DNA from: Orthonyx spaldingii | Lineage: Eukaryota; Chordata; Aves; Passeriformes; Orthonychidae | NCBI GenBank assembly: GCA_013397795.1 | Contig: VZTJ01002466.1 | Coordinates: 365,696 to 429,695, forward strand | DNA: 64,000 bases | Reading direction: 5' to 3' | Part shown: piece by piece, positions 50,946-61,463 of the stretch | How the letters are laid out: each line of letters begins with the position of its first letter | Position numbering within the stretch: the stretch's first letter is position 1 | Translations under genes and position numbers: made by a program | The notes under the pieces: model-generated | Seen by the model: the letters and a program-made list of their open reading frames with translations, nothing else | Database searches by the model: none | Told to the model about the DNA's origin: nothing

Positions 50946-53900
50946 ACTATCACAGAGCACGAACACTCATTCCATAACAGCAACTGTACTTAAGCATATG
51001 TTTTTAATAGAAATATTAAAAGATACAAGTTTGCTTTCACAAGGAATAAAAGCAAGCAATGAAGGATTACATGCAACTAGATATTTAGATGGCTTTCTTA
51101 ACCACTAATATTTTTTTTTATGGTATAGAAATCTGTTAGTGCTAGTACAGTGTTATGGTTTGGTTCCTTACCCGAAATCTGTTTACATACTTCTACTCTC
51201 TAAGTAATTATGTCTTGCCAGATCTTTCATCTGCATTTTTCATTATCGTACCATTCTCAGTAGCAAAATGAAAACTGGGTTCCCAGTTTTTATTCCTGAA
51301 AAGAGAAGCATCACCAAAGTACTTGATTTCAAAGAAAACATGTCTTATAATAGATGAAATGCTTGATATTGTCCTTCCAAAGGATTTGAAGATCTGCCTA
51401 TTAGGAATGACAATGGATAAGAAGATTAGTGAGATTAGTCTGAAATACCTTGTGTATGTATTAGTCATGGAGAAAAATGTATTTTAAAGTGCTGGACTAC
51501 TTAAGCTAAATGTGCATACACTGTGTATCCCACCACTACAAAGTATCTTCTACATATGAACATTTTACTATATACAAATATATATATAGTAGACTTCATA
51601 AGGCAGAGAAATACTTGAAGATAATTCAATGAAAGTAACAAGTCTGTAAGTGTTATAGAGAAATGAAACACAGGCATATTATATGCTATTTTATATGTTT
51701 ATGATACAGAATTTTATGGGACCAGATCAGGAGATATGATTTTTTTTTGGTGGTCCTTTTTCCAGCTGGGTAATTGATCATAACTGAAGTGCAGCATTTT
51801 TGTAAAATGTTTATGCTGATGGAGATGACCTTTCTTAGGCTTGCCTATCTGATGGAAAAAAATCATATTTCCTTTGGTATAAAACTGGTTCCATGTCATT
51901 TTTCCCAGTTAGATGGAGTTCAGCATGAATCATGGCCTAATAAAGATGCAGGCCCTGGGAGATGCTAAGCACTTTCAAAACAGGGCTGGGCACCACGTCC
52001 ACGGAAAAGGAGTATCAAAATCCATCTGAAGTGTCCCTTTAAATCTATTATTATTTGAGTATATAATACGACTAATGCACACACTACTGCTTACAGATTT
52101 GCAGCTGGTAATCAGGTAGAAGTTATTTTAATTGCTTTGGTTGCTGGAATCAGTTTATATGTCTGTATGCGAGACCTTTTTCAGTAGGTCATAAAACTGA
52201 AGGAATTTAGCCCGCAGTTGGTAGAAATTAAATTCCTCTCATCCATCACTGAAAGATTGTTTATCAAGATGCTGTGCATGAATTAGTGTAATCCTTATCA
52301 CTTAATATAGTGTGGCTTGATACCTTTACTGGAATTGGTTCTCAGAATTAATCAGCTTAGAAAATGTTAGGAAAGAAAAATGTCAGCTATTAATTTACAA
52401 TTTCAAAAAAAACCCCCAAACTTGCCTATCTAATACAAGAGCTGCTCTCTACAAGTACAATCTTGTGATTTTTATCTGTACTGCATACATCAAATGTCAC
52501 CTATTTAAATACCATGCAAATATAGATGAACTCTGACTGTTAGGCTGCTTTCATTTTGTTGTAGGAAGCAGCAGCCTTCTTAAATATGGGTAGATGAGTA
52601 CAGGGTTTGGCCTATACCATGTAGCAACTTCTTTTGGAACGCTGATATTCTTTTTTGTAGAAAAGAGGTCTATCCAGGAAGGTATTAACTCCAAATATTA
52701 GGCTTTCATTTAACTTTAAGACAAACTAAAAAGTAGCAGTATCTGATTTCCAGTCAGGTTTTAAACTATGCCTTATATCACCTGCAGGAGATTCAGGTTT
52801 GTGTGTCATACTCATATGTACCTTCAAAAGATTTTGCTAATGTGCTTTGGAAAGGATTATTTTCCCATTCAGCAGTGAGCTAGGATGTTAAGAACAGCCA
52901 CATCACTGGGTTAAGGAAAAATCCTGTAGAATGTTGTTTATAAAACTTTCCTTTTTTGGCTCCTTGCTAAAGTTGTGCATCCAATTTATATCCTTAGTGC
53001 TGGAATGAAACAATAGGAAATGTGCTAGTACTTTTCATTAGTTCGCTACTCATAATTTTCATAAGAACTCATGTCTGTTATTTCTTTGGTGCTACTATTG
53101 AATGCTGGGTTAAACAGTCCCCTGTGTAAATACCTCTCTGTGAGGGCAGACCTAAAGTGGGATTTTAAAGTGTTGCTTACATCATCACAAAAAGATTTTG
53201 AAAAGCTTGGAGCGTGGCTTAGTTTTTCCAATGGGTGTGGGAACTAGGGTTTCATTAAAAACATCTCTAGGAAATCATAACCATGACCTAATAAGATACA
53301 TTTTGAAGGAGAGTACTTGAGGACTGATGGGCACTTCAGACAAGCCTGGCAAGAACCAAAGTATTTTGTCACATTTTCTCCTGGACACTGCCAGGTGGAC
53401 AACTGAGTTTCCTCTGTATCTGCTACCAGTGACATGTCATTCAGATAGTGGGAGCAGAGAATGAGAGTGCAAAATTTATCTGAGCAGGAATGCAAACAAG
53501 GATTTTTAAACATATACTTTCTTTTCGGTTTACTGGGAAAATTTTTTTTAAAAGACTTTTTATTTTTGTTTTGATTGAATATTTTAAATTCCACCTCAGA
53601 TTCTTGGAACAGAACAGATCTAATTATTTCTTTGTATTGTTCAAGCTCAATAAGATCTTTCTTCGTTCTTATGTTCTGGTTAGGAGTAGGAACTTTCAAG
53701 CTTTTCCTTTGTTACCATATTTTTAAGTGAAGAATGACCCCTATCTTATGTTTATATTGAATTTTTTTCCTAGTGGAATAGAGTGTGGTCCCAGATGATA
53801 CCAAAGTTATTTTCAGAGAAAATGTAATTAACCTGTTTTTTGAAACCAGTCATATCCTAGCATTATTTGAAATTCAGGTGGAGAAGGTTGATGCTACTTT

Positions 53901-54440
53901 GCAGTTATGTTTTCCATTGCAGTATTTTTAAATGGCTGTGAACTTAGGGTTTTCCTACTGCTCATACCCTCACTGTGGCTAAAAAAGAACTACAGCAAAC
54001 CATGTTGTCACTCTCCTGAAGGAATGAGTATAGCAGATTAGTACCACTCTCCAATTAATACTTTTCTAGACACAGTGCACTCCTGTTCTCTTTGACCACA
54101 AGTGTTAGTGCCACCAGCCCTGCAAAGAGGGGCCATATGCAGCTGCAGCATTCATATCACACAGAGCCTTATATGGGGAATCCAACAAACTCTGTTAGTT
54201 CAGAGTCTGCAATTAGGACTAGAAATGAGGGAATTGATAATTAAGTGAAAAATAGCAGAAAGGAGGGATTGATTCAGGACATTGCAAAAAACCTGCCATG
54301 TATAAAGGCAGAAGGGTGTTCAAAGGAGTGGTTTGTTAAAGTGAATGTGAACACAACCATTAGAAAAGGCTTTCCAAATATTTCTTCTTCTTGGGATATT
54401 CAGGTTAAAAGCTATCCAGCTGTCCTGACTTTTTCAGCAC
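50946..54440. other. AT-rich noncoding stretch
   Basis: No repeat or gene is recognised. It contains the longest open frame of the window (151 codons on the minus strand, 53244-53699, opening on TTG). This has no recognisable domain, and its N-terminal half is a Lys/Asn/Phe-rich translation of AT-rich DNA. Confidence 0.6.
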
Positions 54441-54516
54441 ACTTCTGTTAGAACAATTTCATGGTGACATCAGAGAAAACTCCTGTTAGAACAATTTTAT
54501 GAGGGCATCAAAGAAG
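54441..54516 (+). repeat. 38-bp tandem duplication
   Basis: Two adjacent 38-base units (54441-54478 and 54479-54516) share the core CTGTTAGAACAATTT and a following CATCA block. They differ at scattered positions, so this is an older slippage duplication. No third copy is seen. Confidence 0.8.
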
Positions 54517-55267
54517 TTATGAAACACAGAGGATGTAATAATAATTAGAGGAAATTTAAGGCAATGAAGTCCAGGAAATTATACAAAATCCTCCATTTGT
54601 ATTTAATTATCTCAATACAGGCTCCACAGCTGTCTTGCAGGAAATGAGTGCTTGCTTGAAGAGCTTTACCCAGTTTCGTCCAAGCAAAGGAGCAAGAGCA
54701 GCAGAGAGTATGATGCAATACTCATGGCATAAACCTTTATCCCTCATTGTCAGGGCTTTTGTCCTGTCTGAGACTGAACAAGTTAAAACCAAAAATTATT
54801 GTTTTGTTGAGAACACAAGAACTTTTATCAAGGCAGTATATCCTGTGTATTCATTGTCCATGTGAATGTTCATAGGCCTTATGCTATAAGGAAATAATAT
54901 CCTTTTCTGTTTGCAATTATTGTTCTTGCGAGTGGGCAGCAGACTAAATATGTGAACCCATGTTTAGAAGGCACACTGATTCACAGTTAGCAATAATTTT
55001 CATGATTGCAACAGCAGTGCAAAGGAAGAATCTTTGAAGGCTTCTTTATTATAATAAAGTTAATGATTAATTTTGCTGTGTCAGTATGATTGTCCACTTA
55101 CAAATAGCTCCAGTCCAGAAGCTAATGAATTCTTTGGCATTGGGCAAGGTTATATGTGTGCTATTGGAGCATATATCAAAACAAAACACCAGAGGGGTCA
55201 TTTTCATACAAATATTTTCTGTCCTTTGAACTCCCCTCATCTTCTTTCCCCCTCTCCAAAATAAATT
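54517..55267. other. Noncoding stretch
   Basis: Nothing recognisable. Confidence 0.55.
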
Positions 55268-55286
55268 AAAAAAAAAAAAAAAAAAA
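55268..55286 (+). repeat. Poly(A) run of 19
   Basis: Nineteen A residues follow AAATAAATT. This superficially resembles a retrogene tail with an AATAAA signal, but the upstream sequence has no recognisable coding content and no flanking target-site duplication is apparent. Confidence 0.9.
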
Positions 55287-55720
55287 GGATCATTCTAGGC
55301 AAACTGAGTGTACAAACTGCAAACTGCAGTGGTAACTGCCTGGGGGAACATTAGCAGTCCTTCACCTACCCTTCACCTGTCCTCTCCCAAAAAGCTAAGC
55401 ATGGAACAACCCCCTTGGCCCTCCGGAATCTCACTAGGAAGGGAAACACCATCAGTACAGGCTACAGTAGCAGATTGTGGGTTGTGCACACTGCAGAACA
55501 GCAGGCTTCAGACAAGCCCATCAGTCACCAAGGAGACCAATATGAGGCGGGCAAAGGGCCTGAACTTGGCTCTAATGAATCGAGGAGCCATGAGCAAAGT
55601 AGGGCCAGCAGTGTAATCATGAGTCAGTCCAGACCACTGAGAATAAGCACAGCTACCAAACACAACACAGCTGGCAGCAGCTGCAAGACAGCCTGCCTGA
55701 GGGATTTGTGAAGATCAACT
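55287..55720. other. GC-richer patch with two overlapping open frames
   Basis: This interval is visibly richer in G and C than its neighbours, and two different plus frames stay open for about 100 codons each (55308-55616 and 55415-55711). Neither product is recognisable. Openness in two overlapping frames is better explained by local composition, where fewer A/T-rich stops occur, than by coding. Confidence 0.4.
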
Positions 55721-57949
55721 CCTCAGAACTCCTACTACTGTCTTAGCCTGGTATAGCTTTAAGTCAGACCTATTCAGTCTGATTGTGTCAGTAATCGCTG
55801 TGCTTTCAGCCGCTTTTACTTATCCTGCACTGTGTTTACTCCAAGACACAGAAACAGAAGAGCAGGAAACAAAAATTATCTGGGCTCAAATGCCTTCAAT
55901 TTCCTTCTGTATTTTTATCAATGTATCTGCGTGGGTTTCAGCTCATGGAAATTGGAAGGAAAAGGGGCTCTGGTGGCAGTAGGACATCTAATTTATCTTC
56001 ATGTACAGCCATTTATTGTCACATTCTTCCTATTGTTTTGACCAGTCCAAGTTACGGGTTTTTCTTATGGGAGATTATTCTACATGTTCATATAACTCTA
56101 TTAAGAAGAGTTTACATTTTACTTGTCTTAATTTCAATCTATTATCTTTATTCACCTATTTTTCACGATGGTTATTATGTCTCCACTTCTCTGTTAACAA
56201 TTTGGCTTTTAACATTGCCCACAGTGTTTTGTGTATGGTTGCAGACCATTGCTTTCTGCACCATGTTGGCTCTTATAACTCTTCCTTAACTCCTTTAGTC
56301 TGCCTACCTTTATAGCACAAAGTGTACTGAAATTGAACACAGCATTGGAGCTGCAGTAAATAGGTTTTACTGCAGAGAACAGCTTCTAACACTGAGCTGT
56401 GACATGGTTCACTACTCTGTCAATTTGTTTCCCTCTCTTCCTCTAATTATGCATGTCATGTTTACAGTCCACTGTGAGATACATGTATATTATAAAAACC
56501 AGATCATTCTAAAATTATTTTCCACGCTCACAAGTTTGAGATCACATTACTAACAGAAAGGTTTTAATATTGATAGATTTTTTTTTGAGCTGTTCTCCAA
56601 AAATGCTTTGCAATAATCACTTTCCATTCCAAATTATCCTGCTATAAACACACATTAATTGACTAGTTCATTTCTTCTTTCATGAGAGACTTTATTTTGG
56701 CTTAAGGGACTGATTGCTCTGTTTGTTGTGAAATACTTGTGGGAATTTTGTGAATTTCATCTCTAAGATACAAGACTCAGGTTGGTAATGTGAGTTGATT
56801 GTTATGATCAAAAGAAAATGGAAATCATAGAGAGGAGGATAAATTTGGTTTACAATGCACCTCTGTTTTAAATTCTCTTTCAAATTAACAGCTAGGAATG
56901 TTAATTAATGACTTCTGAAACACTTTTAGCATCTATGCAAACTGCCTGTTGTTATGAGTAGGAGATTCATACAGCAGAGCAGTGCAAAAGCTTTTCTTAT
57001 TCTAACCTGTTAGTTTTAGAGGAATTTGAGTCTCAGATAGAGAGGAGTAGAAATAAACCAGGTTTGTCAGTTGGGCTACTCCATTTTTGAGAATTTTCTA
57101 GGGTACATTAAATATATTTAACAAAAATGTTTATAATGGTATCAGTGGTATCAAATTAATGAATGAATATAAAAGCCAAAATTAATAAATCTAAAAGAAG
57201 TAATTATAGTGGTAGGTATTTATATCACTATACGAGGGTGATTTTCAGTTGATGCTGAGTTTGATACCTGCTTAAATCCTTTGATTTAAGTCCATTAGAG
57301 CTTTGTCAGTCAAAATTGGGCAAAGCTTCTTCTTACTAGTAGAGAAATAATAATAAATGTTTTTAAAACTTTTATTTTACTGATGTCCAATTTACATCTA
57401 TGAGGAAAAGGGGCCCTGTAAAATGACAGCACACAATAGAACTATATTGACAAATACTACAATGACTAAACAGGCAGAATTTGGACCAGATTTAGTGAAC
57501 AAATGAGATTTAATTGAGATGCTCACAGTAACACACTCACTTGTAATTAAAAGGGGTTTTGTACCTCTTGGATCCTGGCTTTATGTCTCAGCTGAAAACA
57601 GCATCAGCATCTGTTGCAGGGTAAGATTTTAATTCAGTGCTTGTTCTGAAGGAAGAATGACCCTTATAGTGCTTAATCGACCACAGCATTTCTCAAGAAT
57701 GACTTGGGGTAGTCTCGGAGGTCTCCCATGCAAGTAGGAGCAATAATTACTGCTCACTGATGAAATTGAGTGTATCATTATAGAGTGCAGTGGTCCTAGT
57801 CCTAATAGGCTAAGTAAAAAAGGGAGGAGGATTCTTAATTTGAAACTTCATTATATTTATCAAAACCGAAACAAAACAATTTAAGTTGATCTAATGCTGT
57901 TTTCAAGACCAATTCATGTTCTGGAACTCTTTTCATTGAGACAGCTGTT
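55721..57949. other. AT-rich noncoding stretch
   Basis: No gene is recognised; the Phe/Leu/Ser-rich open frames at 55921-56315 come from pyrimidine-rich DNA. A 29-30-base interval at 57592-57620 lies between acceptor-like and donor-like sites but is too short to claim. Confidence 0.55.
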
Positions 57950-58179
57950 CAAGTTCACAGCTGTGCTTTTGCTGCGACCAAGGTCCCAGGAGTCTCCCCC
58001 CTGTAAATCCTAAACTTAACCTCTGTTTGATCCTCTGCCCTTCAAAGACCCCTCTGGCAGTATATGCTGTTCTGAGCCTGCAATTATTGCACCACCCACA
58101 TCAATTTATCGTATTCACTCCAGTCCATATGTTGTTAGTCAGTAGATCTGAATTATGTACCGTGACCTCTACTGAAAAG

Positions 58180-58450
58180 TCATGCCCCCGATTAATACAA
58201 TATTCCATCTCTTTTCTGTTCAATTTCTCCTTCGTAATTCCCTGCTGAAGCGCATTTGCCTTAATTCAATTGGACGCTCAATCTTTCTGTGCAGGCCACC
58301 ACCAAACGATCGAGGGCCTCACTGCAATTACAAGTAATCCTGCAAAGAAATGAATAAAGACTCAATTATGGAGCATTTAAAATGCAGACTGCACCATGGC
58401 TCTGCTAGCATATCACCCCCTACAACCACTGCGCAGTGAAATTGGAGATT
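58180..58450. promoter_or_regulatory. Candidate conserved noncoding element
   Basis: The interval is non-repetitive and retains seven CpGs (including ACGATCGAG at about 58307). It is dense in homeodomain-type words: TTAATTCAATTGG at 58261, CAATTA at 58325-58330 and 58363-58368, and an OTX/PITX/bicoid-type TAATCC at 58335-58340. Every frame has stops. This texture is typical of vertebrate developmental enhancers in gene deserts. That is inference from composition and motifs; conservation cannot be tested here. Confidence 0.4.
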
Positions 58451-61087
58451 GGGTCTCTAATATGAATTAGATTTCACCAAGATCACTTATGGGTGTGTTT
58501 TTCCCCTTCAAACCAGCTCCCATGAAAATTATCTGCTCCACTCCCATTAAATTTGATTCCTTTTAAATGCATAAGTGTCTGAGATCTTTTCTGCAGATTA
58601 TTCTTTAGCAAGCTGAGGAGATAATTTTGGCTTTTTGACAGACATATTAGTAGCATATTATTTTGGTGAAAATTATTTTTCTGAAAATTGCTCTCCAGTA
58701 GTTTGGATAGTAGTAACAGTGGCACACAGAGATAGTTTGGTTTGGACCAGTTTGTAATTACCTTTACAAAATGCACAGAGAAAGGGTTCAGATGACTTTC
58801 TTTTTTCCCTTTCCCAAGATCCCTTCCCTGCTCAGGAAGGACATATTCTTCCCAGTTAAGATGTGGTATTAGGACTCTAAAAACAGATATATACATGTAT
58901 TTTTGTGAATGGTTATGGTCTTGGTCATTGATAAAGTGTTTAATATCTTATTTAAAAATTTTCCACTCTTTGAAATGGACAGAGTAGTCATCATGTTTTT
59001 GCCATTACCAGTCATACTTACTTTCTTATCTTACCTATCCAAGCTTAGTTTTAAAGTAAATGCTAGCAACTACAAACTGTAAATCATCTTACAATAAATT
59101 TCCTGACATATTTATTTTATAACTGTCTGCTCCAAAATGCACTGCTGCCCAGAAATTTGCACATAATTTTTTTTTTTTTAATAAATAAAAGCAAAATAAA
59201 GATGAACTTATTTTCTAAAAAAGATTTAGTGGTTTTGTTGCATACTTGCATATTTAACTTAATCATAAGTACTTTGTTTAATTGAATTTATAATTTAATG
59301 TACTCATATTTGTCAAGAAGGTACATCCTTTAAGTACTGAAAAACGTAAAAGTTCTGTAACTTAACTGTGTAAAAACACAAAATTCTCTTTATGGCATGA
59401 ATCTAAATAACAAGCTCACAGTATATTTTCACTTGTTTCTTTTTAATTATCCTATATTCACTCAAGTTTGAGTTCAGGTTTTACTTGAAATTTTAACAGT
59501 CTCTGTGTAAAATGGAATTACAGCTGGCTCATTAATAATATTCTTGATACAAAGTCTTTTTACTTCCTTTATTTTCATTTTAAACACTGTTATTTCATGT
59601 ACAAGAGGATAATTAATATTGTGACAGCAATTTCTATTAGAAGGGGAGAAAACCATTATTGCACCTTAGTTGAAACTTGGGGTAACTCCCTGGCAAGAAA
59701 TATTTCATTATATTTTCTCTAGTGCCCCCAAATCTGTTCTTGTTTCTAGGTCTAGAATGATCTGGTTAATGATCTAGTCTTTAACTCAGAAAAGAGTTAA
59801 ATACACTTAGTCCTGTAAGTATGTAAGTCAGCTGCTTGCAGAAGACACCATTAGTTTATTAGGACTCAAAAAGGTGCAAAACTTCTAAATTCTTCTCAGG
59901 TTGACTGCCAGAGTCTATTGGATAATCTACATCAGTCTCCAACCACTGTCTGTGTGAGCCAAGAGTTCTCCAAGTGTATGTTCAGTCAGTGAATTTTTCT
60001 TGCTTGTTTTAGTGCTATTCTCTCATGTTGAGACAAGGGAATTACTTCAACTTTTTTTATTGTTCTGGTGTAATTGTCAGTATTTTTATTTCTTTTTTAC
60101 CTTTGTACTTTTTACCCCTTTATTCCTTGCATACTTTCCACAGACTCAACTCCCACATCTTGTTTTATGTAGGGAAGTTAGAAATAAGCACTGAGGCTTC
60201 TGTGATGTCATTATCATGATAATCAGCACAGCCCAGACTACAGTTCAGATCATGCTCTTATCTCACTCCTAAGAGATATGGATGCACTTAGAGGAGATGG
60301 TTGGAGTTTATACAGACAGGGACCAACATACATATGAGGCAAACATAAAAATGTATGGGCTGTTCAGTTTTGTGAGAAAAGCAAGTAAGGTAAGATACAG
60401 TCGAGACATAACATATAACATAACACAACAACACAGAGCTCTCATCAAAAGAGAAGCTGGTCTATGAGAAACAGATTTAAAAAAAAAATTTAAAATGTAA
60501 AACTATTCATTCTAACTCACAGCCACAGACAACTTTGGAAATAAGATTTTAGAAGATAATTTTAAAAACTAAGCATTTGTATGTCTGGTGAGAACGTGCA
60601 GTTACATTGCAGAGGAAAACTATGTAAACAGAAAAACCACAAACCCTTGACTTATGCAATGAACTAATCTCTAACTAAAAGCAGTTAGAAAAGTTCTCTA
60701 TGGACAGTTTATTGCATAATTGTTTAAAACTAATTTATTGTCATCTTTCTTTGAAGCATCTGGTACTAGTCACCATCAAAAAAGGGATATTGGGGTTGGC
60801 AGCCTGTTAGTTTGAGTCAGTAAGTTAATTGCTATGATGCTACTGCTTTGTATGAACTGCTATACAATGTATTTCCTAGTCACAATGTGGCTTTCTGTAA
60901 AAATGTTCATTGTCATGGCAACAGAAGTAGGAGGACCGGTTTCATTTTTGAGGATTTTAGCAAGATCAGCCATATGACAGACGGTACTCTTCCTTTGTTT
61001 CTTTTAGTGTAGGCACTACTCTTCTTAAAAAGGGAGCTGGAGGTCATATATAATCCTCTGGAGGATGAGGGAAAGTGTTTTTGGTAG
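58451..61087. other. AT-rich noncoding stretch
   Basis: No gene or repeat is recognised apart from a T-run of 13 at 59167-59179. A 137-codon minus-strand open frame (58483-58896) shows no recognisable domain. Confidence 0.6.
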
Positions 61088-61324
61088 GAATTGCACAGAC
61101 ACAGAATTGAGATTTTTAAGAAATTAGAGGAAGAAAGGCTACCAGAAGAGCATACAGAAGGAGACGGCCTGCAGCTCCAAAAGCATCAAAGAGAATGTTC
61201 AGAGAAACAGGAACTGGAGACATTGCTGGGCCCAAGGCACTGCAAAAAGATGTCCAGAGAACTTGTGAATTTTGTTGCACATCAGAAAGCCGCTGAGGCA
61301 GCCAAGACAATGGTCTACCTATGA
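61088..61324 (+). other. Unrecognised purine-rich open frame, possible terminal exon
   Basis: An acceptor-like TGTTTTTGGTAG ends at 61087 and is followed by 78 sense codons in one frame to a TGA at 61322-61324. The predicted product is charged and helix-prone, rich in Glu, Lys, Gln, Arg and His, with an Ala-rich C terminus (HQKAAEAAKTMVYL). It lacks an upstream ATG (the first in-frame ATG is near codon 55), so it would need an upstream exon. An AATTAAA lies near 61402. Purine-rich DNA gives Glu/Lys-rich translations by default, so this is weak. I do not recognise the family. Confidence 0.18.
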
Positions 61325-61439
61325 GGACACAGTGGACTAGGGGAAGTTGGTTTACAATCCCTTTTATTACTGTTCCATTCTAGTTTCTGTATTTAAAAAC
61401 CTAATTAAACTACTTTATTGTCTACTAAAACTGTTATAT

Positions 61440-61463
61440 TTTGTTTGTTTGTTTGTTTGTTTG
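61440..61463 (+). repeat. (TTTG)6 microsatellite
   Basis: Six perfect TTTG units follow a short T-rich lead-in. Confidence 0.95.

Noticed and set aside
51154..51200. TGTTATGGTTTGG resembling an LTR start
   Set aside because: There is no polyadenylation region, terminal CA or duplicated flank, so it is a chance match.
53244..53699. Longest open frame in the window (151 codons, minus strand)
   Set aside because: It opens on TTG, the N-terminal half is an AT-driven Lys/Asn/Phe translation, no domain is recognisable, and no splice sites frame it. A rough stop-frequency estimate makes one frame of this length in 64 kb unremarkable.
55040..55286. Processed pseudogene ending in the 19-A run with an AATAAA-like signal
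   Set aside because: The upstream sequence has no coding remnant I can recognise and no target-site duplication is apparent.
57592..57620. 29-bp micro-exon between TCTCAG and GTAAGA
   Set aside because: It is too short, and the TTGCAGG/GTAAG context itself resembles an acceptor. Nothing else supports it.
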